Shown one piece after another: positions 23,433-36,695 of a stretch of 64,000 nt of DNA. The notes beneath the pieces were generated by a model, which searched no databases, was not told the DNA's origin, and worked only from the letters and a program-made list of their open reading frames with translations. The number at the start of each line of letters is the position of its first letter. Position 1 is the first letter of the stretch. Location of the stretch: the NCBI GenBank assembly GCA_033182465.1, contig CP137322.1:2418001-2482000 (forward strand). The letters are read 5' to 3'. This DNA comes from Sanghuangporus weigelae (Eukaryota; Basidiomycota; Agaricomycetes; Hymenochaetales; Hymenochaetaceae). The position numbers and the translations under genes were made by a program.

Positions 23433-26400
23433 ATGGCCGTTGCAACATCTTACAACGACCTTCAGCCTGTCCGGCGCATAGATGAGGCAGAGGCCCGCGC
23501 GATAAGCAACAGAATTGATGAAGAACTCAAGGTATGGTTTACCAGCTCTGTTCGGACGTTTCACGAGATCTGTTGTTGATGCCTGCACTGGTCTGTAGGC
23601 GGAGAGGGAAATGATTCGGAGGAAGAAGGGGCAGAAGAAAGACGTCAAAGGTATGCTGTTGCCACTCTAGCTGTGTATGCTTGGCTTGTCCTCAGCGTTG
23701 AGGGGCGGGTCGGGGGCGGCGGGTATCTGACCTGGACTTTGCTCATCCTGGGGCACCCAGGCACGAGTTATCCGTATTGGAGTCCATTCAGTAACGAGCA
23801 GAGGCTTTAGGTCGGCTCCTCTCAAAATATGAACTTCACATAGCTTCCGACCCTCACTCTCCGTCTACATCACGTTCACATTTCTGATGGTCATTCATAA
23901 CTCATTAATGTTCACCTTCAATCACAGTGATGCTTCTTGGCCAGGCTGAGTCCGGAAAGTCAACGTTGCAGAAGCAGTTTCAACTTTATTACGCCTCTCA
24001 TTCACTCGAAAAGGAGCGTCCTGCATGGCGACCGGTGGTTTACTTCAACATCATCAAGGCCGTTCGGATGATTCTGGAGGAGCTTGATTACGAGTTTTCC
24101 CAGTCGCCTTCCCAGGCGCGTCCTCAGCTAGCGTCAACACCTCCCTTACCGCCGATGTCCGAAACGGCCCGAGGCAAGCTTCCTGCTGTCCCAGGCTCTG
24201 GTGCCGCATTCAAGGCTGGGGATACCGGCTCATCCGGCACCAACACCTATAGCAGTCCGAACGGGAGTGCGAGTAATGTAAGCGGAGGCTGGCAGGACGA
24301 TCTTGCTCAGTTGCGTACGAAAGTGCTCCCCTTGGTCGCAGTGGAAGATGCGCTTGCTCGAGATTTAAGTGGCGGTGTGACAATAACCGGTGGACGTACT
24401 GGTATATATGTTCGGTCAGGCTGGCAGGCTCTTGTCGCTCCTATGGCCAGTCGAGGTTGGCCAGGAACAGGAAATGGAGTATCCGGTGGTCCGCCTGTTA
24501 ACGATCTGGTTGCACGTATGCTAGCCGCTACAAAGGATGAGGTCTCAGCTCTTTGGCGACATCCAAGCGTACGATCACTCGTGAAACACCGAAAACTACG
24601 GCTTGAAGAAAGTGCTTCTTTGTGGGTATAATAGATGGGTAAACTCCTTATTTCCTCTTAACTAACCATTGATCCAACAGCTTTCTGGAAAATGTGCATC
24701 GCATAGCAGAGCCGGATTATCTTCCTGCTACAGGTGAGATTTGCTGCGGTTGCATGCCCTTTCGATAAGCTGAAATTCTGTTATCATTCATCAGAGGATA
24801 TATTGAACGTCCGATTACAGACGTTGGGTGTAAAGGAACATTCATTCGACATCAGTCTTAGCGGAACACATGTCAACTGGTTGCTATATGATGTGGGCGG
24901 TGCTGTGAGTATCCTTGTTCCCATCATCGCTAATTTAAGCGCCCTCTCCTAAACGATTCTCTCCGTATTTTATCCGTTCGCCTCTTCTCTCTATCTTTCC
25001 CAACCAACTTCCTGCAAATTCTGGGTGACGTGTAACTGACCCTTGCGTTTCTATTATTTTCCGATCGGCCGGCATATCGATTCCTAAATTGGGAACACGC
25101 AGCGAGGCCAGGCAAGCTTCACTTCTTGGTGATTTCCCACCGTTGGACTACTTCTAACGATCAGCTTCTATTTCTTTATTCGGTAGCGTCACGCGTGGGT
25201 GCCGTACTTTGATGATGGTGAGTGTCCACAATGCATTGTCCATTTCATATTCTTTTTTGTCGATATCAAACTGCCTCGTATCATGCGACCGAACACGCCT
25301 TCAGGCTGTCCCCTTTTGACAATCACCTGGCGCAATTTTGTTCCAGCACCGCGGAATTACTTCCCACCGGAACCTTGCATCCGGGAGCTCGTCGTGCATG
25401 TGGAGAACTTGATAGCGATCTGTCGTGACGCTACGCGATGCGACTCAAAAGGCTTTGCGCTTAAACGTTTCCCGGTGTTATCTAGTCGCGATCGTCATGA
25501 CTTCTCGCGAGCTCCATGTCGTTTCCCCATTTGGTCGAACTCTGCGTATCATTTTTATCATTCGTCTTCGATTGTCTCTTTCAGTGTCTCTTTCATTGTC
25601 TGTCTGATTGGAGCGTATGTTGACCGGACCTCTCATTACAGCCACTGCGATCATTTTCCTTGCACCTATCAGCGCCTTTGACCAAGTGAGTGTCGTCGCA
25701 GTTTATATCCGTTTGGCATAGCTTATTCTTGTCGCATTTCACTTCAGTATCTTGAAGAAGATCCGCGTACGAATCGGATTGACGATTCGTTGCAGCTCTT
25801 CACGGCTATTTGCTCGAATAAGTTGCTCAAAAACACGCATCTTGTTCTCATGTTGAATAAGGTACGAATCACATCGCATCTTATCAATGTTTTCATATGT
25901 TATCGCTTCCATTACGCGAACGCATCATATAGGTAATCACCGTGTCTCTCGGAATCAAGTCTGATGCAATCTTTTCCAAACAACAGACCGATCTATTGAA
26001 ACAGAAACTTGCTGCTGGCATCAAAGTTCGAAAATAGTATGTCAGCAGATCTACTCAATTTTGAAAGCGCTTCTAATCATTGTTCTTTTCACAAGCATAA
26101 CTTCGTATGGTGACCGCCCGAACATTTACCAAGAAGTGTCCGAGTATTTCCGCGCGCATTTTCTCCAAGTGCATCGCCGAAATGATATTTCAAAGCGCGC
26201 GCTGTATTGTGTGAGTTGCTTCTCTGTGACGACCCTGAATGAAATGTTCAATCTTCTGATGTTTGTTTTCGAAATCTTCCAGCATTTCACTTCGATGCTG
26301 GTACGTGTCGCGTCTGTGGTGTTCATATCCAAGAGGACGCCTTGTGGTTTGATACCAGATTTTCTAATGCACAAATTTCTTTAGGATATCAAAGCGACGC

Positions 26401-26531
26401 AGAAGATCATTGTCAATGGTGCGTGTTGCGCAGTTCCCCTCGGGTCCCCGCGATCAGTGCTGACTGAACCTCTTTACGCAGTCGGCGAAGCTATCATCCG
26501 ATCGTATATTACTGACGCTGGGCTAACGTAG
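23433..26531 (+). CDS. Divergent G-protein alpha subunit-like GTPase
   Basis: Predicted 490 residues, longer than the normal 350-360. Motifs: P-loop variant GQAESGKST, switch II DVGGARGQRHAWVPYFDD, NKTDLLKQKL (guanine specificity) and a C-terminal VGEAIIRSYITDAGLT. It lacks the N-terminal MGxxxS myristoylation signal and the C-terminal cysteine of the tail. The helical domain carries a long Ser/Pro/Gly-rich insertion of over 100 residues. Exons: 23433-23531, 23599-23650, 23928-24621, 24681-24733, 24795-24904, 25103-25111, 25187-25217, 25642-25685, 25748-25861, 25987-26036, 26096-26210, 26283-26300, 26385-26418 and 26482-26531. The total is 1473 nt. The 9-nt exon encodes only Arg-Gly-Gln and is followed by a GC-AG intron (CAG/GCAAGC). 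An alternative in-frame start lies at 23358. Such diverged alpha subunits are known as an expanded group in basidiomycetes. Confidence 0.92.
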
Positions 26532-27141
26532 CATCTCGCCAGCAACATTCTTCTATTACTATCTTGCTTATGCCTTTGTAACATTCACATTGGCTTACAT
26601 ATGATGATGCGGAATAATATGTATACCACCGTCTCTTCCATGTTATTTCTCATCTATGTGACACACGACCCCGCCAATATCTTTTTCGGACCTATGTCCA
26701 AATCTTATTGCCTCGCTTCTCTTGTTTGTCTTCAATTGTAACGACACGTGATGATATATACTGTATTTATCTGCGAGTTGTGGCAGGGGATCATCTTTAA
26801 ATACCGTTGTGTATTACCTACATCCCCGAGCGATTGGTTGGGCCAAATACTATGAGAGGAATAGGATTGGTTACTAAATCTTCGCTCCAAATTTAGTTCC
26901 TATTGTTCCTTTGACCGTTGGATGTATACGGGATCGGGACGAGCAATTTGCAGAACAGCAGTGTACAGATAATGTTTGACATGTTCATGATATGAATACA
27001 TCTGAGTTCAGCTCAATATATACAATATCCCCGGAGTACACCATAGTAAAAAGAATGGAACAGGAGAAGAGTAATGGCCGGGGCGTGGACTTGTAGCATA
27101 CTAGCCGACAGCCTGTTGGTTAGTTAATTCATCGCTATTAT
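26532..27141. other. Convergent intergenic region
   Basis: About 0.6 kb between the 3' ends of the G alpha-like gene and the first peroxidase. AT-rich, consistent with two 3' UTRs. No gene seen. Confidence 0.45.
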
Positions 27142-28601
<1,460 letters not shown>

Positions 28602-28668
28602 GGCTAGCGAGGACTTTTGAAACCGCTGAAGACTCTAGGAGTGCAGAACAGTGCAGTTTCTTGCACCA

Positions 28669-28676
28669 CTTTTATA
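28669..28676 (-). promoter_or_regulatory. TATA box of the peroxidase gene
   Basis: TATAAAAG on the minus strand, 68 bp upstream of the start codon at 28601. This is a perfect match in the expected place. Confidence 0.6.
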
Positions 28677-28909
28677 CCATCCACCGAGCTAAGAATACAC
28701 AGTCGTTAAAGCATTGCGTTCAAATCTAATCCAGTCATTCTCGCGCGTGATAGTAGATGGGAGGATTTGATATGCACCAGATATCCAGTAGCAAGGCAGA
28801 TGTTGGGTAATGAACAAGATATACCGCCTCGAGAATGTAAGGGTTTGCTTGAAAAGTCCATTCCGAAGAAGAAGTAAGACAGGAAACAGGCGGACCAGAC
28901 AACGCCTTC

Positions 28910-29760
28910 TCATGAACGAGCGAATGAGTGAAAGATTAACCGTCGGCGTGATCTAAAAAAATCGCAATCCGGACAAAAGAATGCAAGGATGTTCCACACC
29001 GACGCCGCGGGTGTGGGTCCTATATGTCTGGCTTTACCCAGAGAAAAGGGAACAGGCAATCGCTCCAAAATAACTCCTAGATGCGTATCACATGAGTGGC
29101 TGACTGTACTGGCCATCTCAGAGACGAGACCAATGTGAGCAACAGTGAAAGGGATGACTAAGTGTTTGAAGGCCATCGTTGAGGCTTGGCAATTCTTGAC
29201 TGTTGAACTACAAGAGACGAATTGAACCTCATCATGAAGTGAGCGGACAAATCCGTAAGAACAGAAAGAAGGATCCTGCTTATTCTCAGGCAGCTATTCA
29301 TAAGATACGATATAGTCAGATGATTTTCAGGAGTCGAGATTTTCGATTCAAACCAACCTTGTCTCCGTAAATTTCTAGATCGTCTGGAGTCGCCCATTGA
29401 TTGATGCTTTCTTGTCCTCTGGAGTGGTTGGTACTGTCTTTGAAGAAAAAAATCGTTAGACGAAGTAGTCTGAGAAAGAATGAACGAAGAGAGATAATAC
29501 CTGTGCACGAGCCCTCGAGTCCCTCGACATTCAAATTGATCTTCCAATAATTTCTTACTCCTAGTGTATGGAAATCAGGCACCAAAGTTCCGTTTAAAGG
29601 ACCCGCCAATTGGAACGGCGTTATTCCATGGTATCTCAACACGGCCTCGTGGTCCAGCCCGTGTAGACGGGTTCTTTTCGTTGGTACCTTTCAATAAACT
29701 GCGACCATGGCTGAGCTTCAAATAGAGCATCGACTATCCGAGAATAGCTTCACAATGGAA
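28910..29760 (-). CDS. Hypothetical gene, several exons, function unknown
   Basis: Three exons fit together in phase: one ending at 29501 (NYWKINLNVEGLEGSCT), 29358-29437 (NQWATPDDLEIYGDK) and 28910-29293 (LPENKQDPSFCSYGFVRSLH, then VIPFTVAHIGLVSEMASTV). The first carries the residues YHGITPFQLAGPLNGTLV. Upstream, a stretch reading LFEAQPWSQFIER near 29.71-29.75 kb could be an earlier exon joined by a 53-nt intron. No start codon is certain and the 5' end is open. I do not recognise the family. It may extend upstream or be a remnant. It lies between a peroxidase and TSR1, both also on the minus strand. Confidence 0.42.
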
Positions 29761-30283
29761 GAGGAAAAGGTCGTGTTTTCTAGGATACTAATGATCACAA
29801 TGTTTAAGCGTTGCAATATACTGTCACTATGTTGTAATTAGGCGAACATACCAGGCATCAGAGCAAGACTAGGAATGATCTTTGCTGGACCTCTAGCACT
29901 ACTAGTTATCGCAGTAGTCCCAATCAGCGGTATTTATTTCGTTGAGAGGATGTACTATTCCATTGGTCGGATAATGATGCGGTGTAAGCTTTTCCTGAAC
30001 CACCGCTTCTTTGTCTTCTTTTCATGCAAGTTCCAATTTTATCTTGTCGGCGAGAGAAAGAACGTGGGACGCAGTTCGTGTTAACGATAGTGGTAAGTAT
30101 AAGAGAAGGTGAGTGAGTAGAAGAATCGTGAATCGAATCGAATCGTGACTTCTTCCCTAGAGTCACACGTGACGGTTTATATAAACAAACGACGAGAAAT
30201 ACATCGACAACCGATTTCTTTTCTATACGAGACAATTCGATACATCTATGTGATACAAAAGTCGCAATGCGCACGCAAGACAT
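29761..30283. other. Intergenic stretch downstream of TSR1
   Basis: About 0.5 kb. A short plus-strand frame starting at 29875 (MIFAGPLALLVIAVVPISG) looks like a lone hydrophobic segment with no supported exon partner. Not annotated as a gene. Confidence 0.35.
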
Positions 30284-33220
30284 TCACTCCTCCATCGCAT
30301 CAGCACTATCGTCCACGGCATTGCTCTGGACACTACCTTCGTGCCTGACGGTCGTCGGCCAACGTGGGTAGACGCGTTTGTACAGGGACATGCAGATAGT
30401 GTCCATTTGGTTAATAGGCCCGTCGAAGTGCGCCTTGAAATAACCGTGTGTACCGAGCGAATCTTTGATATGCCCCGTGCGACCGTACTTCGTGTGAAGT
30501 TGCACAGGAGAGAAGTATGCAACGTCCTCTGAGAGATGATGAAAAAATACATTGAGTAAAGGAACAGCAAACTCAGCATATGATGGGACTCCGTACCTGG
30601 ATTGAAAAACATGTAGCGCACGGTAGCAGTTTTCCTATGTACTTTGAACGGATGACCTGTAAGGATGATCCGTTTTGCAACTATACGGGTTGTATCCGTA
30701 TTCAAGAAAGACCCCATGGCCACGAGCTCTGGAGCTAAACATTGCGATCATCAGAAATAGGTATCTAGAGACAGAAAAAACTGCTGCAAGAACAATCTAA
30801 TTATACCGTACCTTGCGGATCTCCGGTCTCCCGCAGGAGCATACAGGGCTGATTGCCAAACGCGACAGGGCCAAAAATGGTTGCGACGCTCGTTACGCCG
30901 TGCCTTAGCCAGCGCTCGAATTTGTGTACGTTGTTCACGCCTTTTCCGCCACCACGTGTATGTTGGCTGTATATCGGATTTGTGTGCAACCGACGAGGAC
31001 CGTAGCATAAGATAAGAGGATCCTGAGCAGATCGTAGAAAATGAGATGAACTGGGTCACAGAATGGGCAGGAAACTGTACCTTTGAGCGGACAGGAGCAT
31101 CGTACTCGGTATTTCGCTGAACGGCGAAGTTGAGGACAGTGACCTTGTGCTCGTGTTGTAAGAGGCCAAAGAGGACAAATGGATGAGAAGGGCCGACTTT
31201 GGCCGCATCTTCGGGCACGTTCTTCAGCATCAGAGTTACTCGAGTTCCTGGCTACACAAAGCACGGCAATTAGTTCCATTAAGTTATGTCTGAGATGAGC
31301 TCCCCAACCTCAATGCCATATCCTTCCACCTCCATTCGTTTTCTTACGTTCCGCTCTGTGCGTCGAAAGTCTTCGAACTGGAAAATACGAGCATAGTCAC
31401 GAGGCAAGTTTTCGTACGCATCCCAAGGACTGGTACGGAACGAGCGCAAGCCTCGGTATCGCTGGAAGCGCACACGTACAGGGATGCCCTGTGGCGTGTC
31501 TAGTTCATCTGGGAAAGCAGCGTCCTCCGCCTCCTCTTTTGCGCGGTCGCGAGAACGCCATGCATCAAGTCTAGACATAGGTGACTTCAGTCCAATTGCT
31601 AAGGTGATCAAGAGCTTTTCGCAGCTTACTGTCGTGTTTCCTCCTCTATGTCCAAGTCCTGGAAGTGAACGCCTTTATGGGTAGAAGTTTCCATGTCTGC
31701 CTCTGGGAGATTTATCATCTCTTCTTCATCCTCTTCGTCCGCTGCACCTCGTGTCTCGGACTCTCCTTTCATCCCTACGTCACCATCTTGTCCTGAATCT
31801 TCGTCGACACTCTGTCCATCCTCATGGTCTTCGCCGTCTTCTTCGTCTTCAGAGTCGACGATCCACGCAGCTTGATACTCACTCCAGCCCTTCGGCACGC
31901 GCTTTACGCGCCGTGGTGTTGTGCCTCTATGCGCATCAGGTAGCTGTTCCTCATTACCCGGCTCCGCACCTTGCATCTCCTCTTCTGTAGGCCACGTCTG
32001 CTCATTGGCAAAGTCATCCGGAACATTCGTACTGACAAGTGAATCGGCGTTTTCCGAGTCTGGTTCTGCCAATAGCGACGGCTCTATTTCCATACCTGCT
32101 CCTCTTCCAGAACGAGGTAAAGGAGCCGACATGATTTTTTCTACCTGGTAGTCCCCATGGTTTGGTATATGGACTAACCTGTTCACTGACAGTTGTGCGC
32201 CTCGTACAATACCTGTAACGTGCAGATGTCCTCCATTCGTGTCCTCTCCCGCCTCCCAACGTACATCTTCTGCGAGCAAATACGGACGGCCAGAACGCCA
32301 GCGAACGTCGGCAGGATGCCCTTCGCATAGTGATCGTAATGCATTTGCGCAGTCCGAAGAGGACGCAAGGTCGAAGACGCGGGATAGAGAGGGTACGAAG
32401 TACTGCATGAAGGAAAGCAAAGACTTCACTATTCCTGTACGTGTCTTTTTGTCTTCAGAAGGCGGCCCAGAAGCCACACATGCGACGACATGCGGAAGGC
32501 CCTGGGCCTGAAGAGCCCGTAACAGCATGTCTCCCCATGCATCAACTTCAATAGAAGAAGAAAGGATGAAGACTACGTAGTCAGCGACTTTGCACGCGTC
32601 GAGAGCTGCGTACAGATGTCGATAAGGGAGATGGATAAATTGGAGTGAGGTTTTGAAGCGATCTGCCCTGAAAATGAATCGAATTGATATACTATAGTAA
32701 CCTGAGGTCAAAATTTGGTACACTCACTTCAATTTCCATAGTCCAAAATCAGGACCAGCTTCCGCGTTTGGATCTAGAGATTGAGAAAGAGCTATTCCTG
32801 CCATCCGAGAACTCACGTCCTCACAGAGAGGTACAACGGCGACGATTCGCGACACTCCATCGACTCCATTGAAGATGCGAGTCGCGGAAACAAGAGCCTC
32901 GCGTTTCTGAAGTTGTGCTTGTTTCGCTGCATTCTTTCTATTCAGACGAAGCTGGGCTGCATCGATCTGCGCATGTCCGACCTTCGGAGACTGTCTTGAG
33001 ATGCGACCTGCGACAAGGACTGAATACAATGAACAGAGAAGAGACCAGAAGGCAGCTACCTTTTGCTTGCTTCTTGATAGCTGATTTAGATGCGTGTTTA
33101 GACTTGAAAAGTTTGTTTGTCTGTATACAAAGGATCAGCGAACATCCTTGCATGGCGAGGATACCGAATACGTACCTGCTTCAGAGTTGGTCTGTGGTGA
33201 TGTACTTGTTCGACAGCCAT
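30284..33220 (-). CDS. TSR1: Ribosome biogenesis protein TSR1
   Basis: Catalytically inactive GTPase-like factor, related to Bms1, needed for late maturation of the 40S ribosomal subunit. Predicted 820 residues, near the family length. N-terminus [20 protein letters not shown], then a translation-factor-like fold ([25 protein letters not shown]). A long acidic middle segment ([13 protein letters not shown]) is typical of the family. Conserved C-terminal part: [57 protein letters not shown] and [14 protein letters not shown]. Exons (descending): 33176-33220, 33060-33120, 32728-33019, 31630-32667, 31309-31570, 31081-31251, 30812-31022, 30597-30734 and 30284-30528 (2463 nt). The gene is intact. 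Confidence 0.97.
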
Positions 33221-33862
33221 ATTTAAATGTGGTAAAAATTTTCAAGAGCGAAATTGGAAGTGCCTATTCATAAAAGAGTACGAAGAGTGAATTAGCGAGG
33301 CTACGACGAAAAGTTGCACACAGTACCACTCTTATGAAATTGGATTGGAGATAAGACACGCGTCACAATGGAATTGCTCTCGAGTTAGTTGCAGAAGTAT
33401 AGCTTTGTTCTCTATAGTGCACATGGCCCAAAGGCGAAAATTTCAGTGAATCACCTTCAGGTCTCGTAAGTCGTAGTCGAGCATACCTGCAAGAAAATAC
33501 GTTAAATTTCCGACATAGTTCAGAAAAGGCAGACTTGAACTTACCTGTATTGTCTTGACAAGGTAATGAATAAATCAGGATGCAACAGAAAACGGTCAAC
33601 CGGGATGTGGAACTTGGGCTTGATAAACTTCAACGACGGTAATTGCGTCTAGCCTTGCTAGGTCAACGATTGAACTTGGGTCACTGATAGGCCTTTGAGC
33701 CTCCTCTACCATCCATATACTCTCGTTACGCTGGTCGATGCAATTTGTGTGCAGGGAGAAGGGAAGGACATGGTGCTGAAACTGAATGCATGTCGAGTCA
33801 CGTGCAAACGTTTACTATACGGTTCAGCGACCGTCAGTTGCCAGTGCTTGTAACTCGCCACG
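33221..33862. other. Divergent promoter region (TSR1 / VPS3844-type gene)
   Basis: About 0.64 kb between two divergent start codons. No gene or RNA supported; it should contain both promoters. Confidence 0.45.
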
Positions 33863-35077
33863 ATGTTCTCGAGAGCAGCTCTCCTACTATTGCTCGCCGA
33901 CCTTGCGCTCGGCATTCGAGTATTTCTCAAGCCTCCGCCACAGTCGTCGACGCCATTATCCACGCTCTCGACGACGCAAGCGAGAGCTGTCGTGTCACAT
34001 CACCTTGGGCTTGAAGCTTTTGACCCTGTTCAAGATGTACAGGGCGCTGAGCAACTAGTTTCCGGAGACTTTGTAGGAAAAGATATCGGAAATGCTCTGC
34101 TAGTAGCACTTACTGAAGACGTTGCGCGTGGTGCGAGTTCATGTTATTTCAGATGCTTTCGTAGGCTAATACATATTTCTATAGACGTAATTCCCTCCTC
34201 CCTCAAACAAAGTTTCTCTCTTTCCGACCCTCCGGCAGTTTCTTCTGAGATGCCACTGGTTGTTTCTTCGTATCTGCAGCGTGCAGAACATGTTTATAGT
34301 ACGATTTATTCGAAGTCGCCGTTTGCAACACCTCCGCTTCTTCTAGACGCCTTCACGACACATCCTTCCTCCGCAACAGATGCCTTCCTATCTGAGACTT
34401 CGCAGCTCGTTGTCTGCGTGGAATCCGAAGAAAAAGACAGTTTCGGCGCTTTTGACTTGAAAGGTCTTGCAGAGCTTCGAGAAGAGTATGGCAAAGACAG
34501 CGAACTGTATCAACTTGCAGCAGAGACGACACGTGCTATTCTTGAGTCCGCTCTCAAGAAGCTAGAACTCTCTGTTGTAGTCATCACTTACCCAGGATCG
34601 CCAACGCATTCGTTCTCCGCACGACAACAGCCTCCCCAATCTCCCTTACCACCTCCTGCGATACCCTCTCCGCAACTTCCTATTGGTGGTGTATCCACAT
34701 GTCATACGTCCACCGAAGCTTGTGGGAATTCTACTTCGTCATGCTCGGGCCATGGTTCATGCGTCGAGGCACAAAAAGCTGGCAAGACGTGTTTTGTGTG
34801 TGCTTGCAGCATAACTCGTGATGATTCCGGTCGTCCGCAAGAATGGGCAGGTGATGCCTGCGAGCGGAAAGACGTGAGCGCGTAAGTTTCGCCATGAAAG
34901 CATCTAGACGTGAATTTTGCTCACTTGTTGTGTAGTCCGTTCGTGCTCATCACGGGTACCATTGTCGGTATCTTGATCATCGTGTTTGGTTCGGTGTCGT
35001 TATTGTGGGGCGTAGGCAATCAGAAGCTTCCTTCGACTCTCGCCGCAGGAGCAGCAGGACACACAAAACATGAATGA
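33863..35077 (+). CDS. Vacuolar sorting protein Vps3844-type (DUF3844) membrane protein
   Basis: Predicted type I endomembrane protein of about 368 residues. Signal peptide MFSRAALLLLLADLALG, a lumenal region, then the diagnostic C-terminal cysteine-rich segment (CSGHGSCVEAQKAGKTCFVC, followed by CSITRDDSGRPQEWAGDACE) and a membrane helix PFVLITGTIVGILIIVFGSV with a short cytosolic tail. The family name comes from vacuolar protein sorting screens; the precise function is poorly known. Exons: 33863-34130, 34185-34881 and 34936-35077, total 1107 nt with phases consistent. A Pro-rich linker (SPLPPPAIPSPQ) precedes the cysteine domain. It is divergent from TSR1 and looks intact. Confidence 0.9.
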
Positions 35078-35426
35078 AGCATTCTGTCTTTGTTACACTT
35101 AATTGCATTATTTATCCGCAAATCTGACCATCTTGGACGAGGGTGAAAATCGCACTACTGCGCTCGTGTTTCTAATGAAGCACATCTCTTCAAGATCAGA
35201 AAAGGCTATGGATTCAAGCCCCTGCGAAAGTCCGACATAAATGTACGTAAATAACGATATGGGTGGGCTGCAAAGGTATACCAACGATCAATATAAGAAT
35301 GAAATAGTCCAGAGCAAGAAGACTTTCGCGAACTCGGAGAAATGGAAGTATCATAGAGGCCCAAAACCTCCATGTGTATCACGGACCGTAAAGTATAGAT
35401 ATTGACTGAGCTACTACCTTTCGGCG
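35078..35426. other. Short convergent intergenic region
   Basis: About 0.35 kb between the 3' ends of the VPS3844-type gene and the second peroxidase. Nothing else seen. Confidence 0.4.
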
Positions 35427-36695
35427 TCAGTTATGAGTAGCTTGTCGTAATTCACTCGCCATGGGGACCGTTGGGAAAGGTATAGCACAAGACCGTTCTA
35501 CATCATCATAGCATTGACTCGACGGGTATGCAGCAGATACGAATCGTTCTTCGCAGATAGGCTTGGGTAAGGGAACAGCATCGGAACAATCGACAAGTTT
35601 TGCCATGTTTTGACCGATGACGGCGAGCTTAGACATGGAATTCCGAAAGCCTTCCATCATAAGAAGCTGGTTATCTGTAACACAAATGTGTCTGCTAAGC
35701 TTGATGATATCCTAGGCGCAAAGGTTGAATACATACCAACTAGAGACTGCCAGGTACATGCAGTCCGATCATCTCGCGCAAGCAAGTAGTCGGAGTGAAG
35801 ACGCATCTCGCCCTCCGAATACAATGCAGTAGGCGCTTCGAAGGAGTTGCTGCTCCCGTTTCCCGGATATCCTCGGCCTTTCAGCAAGACCTCCAAGAAG
35901 AATTGAGAGTCGAAAACCTCAGGCGAAGAATCTAGCGATGCAATTACTGAGCTATCAACGTAGCTCGCGCGAGCAATCGAGTGACTAGCGAGAAGGAACA
36001 CGAATTCTTCAGCTGAAAATCCTGCATCGGCAAGTCTGTCCAGAATTGTAGTAACATTATCACCAGGTGAAGGAATGGCCCCATCACTAGCAGGTCTAGT
36101 CGGGTCCGGCCGCCCAGCGAGGAATTCAAGACGCGCAGCCCCAGGACAGTTAGTCAGTCCAACAGCAGCGGCGAATTGCACTAGATCTCCAGCAGAAACT
36201 TGCCTATGTCGAGCTATGAAAGGCTTGAGAAAGTTCACGGGGACATCAATGCCGATGTTAGCTAGGTAGGGTAACTCGATCTCGCTGAAGGTCAGGAGTG
36301 AACCATCAGCACCATCGCCCTCATATTTTCCTAAGAGAGAATAACCGATGGCGTCGTGAAATGCAAGTCTCAATACCTTGCGTGCTTAGGATTTTACATG
36401 AGAAAGAATTCAAAACATGAATGAGAGGCTGACTTACCAGCGTCTCCACAACTATGCTCGAACAAGTTTTCCTGAAGATCGTCTCTTAGTGCATGAAACG
36501 CACAACACTGAAAGCGTACATCGATGATTTAAGAGCAAATTGAACCATGTGAAATATAATCACCTTCTCATGCGTAGTGGCATGCTTGCCACCCGAACAT
36601 ACCACAGCCTGGTAGCTTGCCGCCGAAACAGCCTCCAAGAGCAAGAAAATCGGCAGACAAATGGCGACGGCCAAGTGCATCGCTCCAGACTTCAT
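35427..36695 (-). CDS. Class II haem peroxidase without Mn site (generic/atypical type)
   Basis: Predicted 365 residues, secreted: signal peptide MKSGAMHLAVAICLPIFLLL continuing to a cleavage site near VSAAS. Catalytic residues are present: distal Arg and His in RLAFHDA, proximal His in LLASHSIARAS, and Ca-site GADGS. The Mn site is lost: the segment before the distal Arg reads CGDAARKVLR, so the first Glu is Asp and the second is Lys, and the third ligand Asp is Ser. The lignin-peroxidase Trp position is Phe. This pattern matches peroxidases called generic or atypical, likely low-redox enzymes using exposed haem-edge substrates. Exons (descending): 36564-36695, 36438-36507, 35737-36384 and 35427-35674 (1098 nt). 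It has far fewer introns than the MnP-type gene 7 kb away. Confidence 0.93.

Noticed and set aside
28639-28645. TGCACTC match to the metal-response element seen in some Mn-peroxidase promoters
   Set aside because: It lies between the TATA box and the start codon, so inside the likely 5' UTR, and a 7-bp degenerate match is expected by chance.
35190-35230. GGATTCAAGCCC resembling a tRNA T-loop
   Set aside because: The flanking bases do not pair as a T stem and no other tRNA parts are present.
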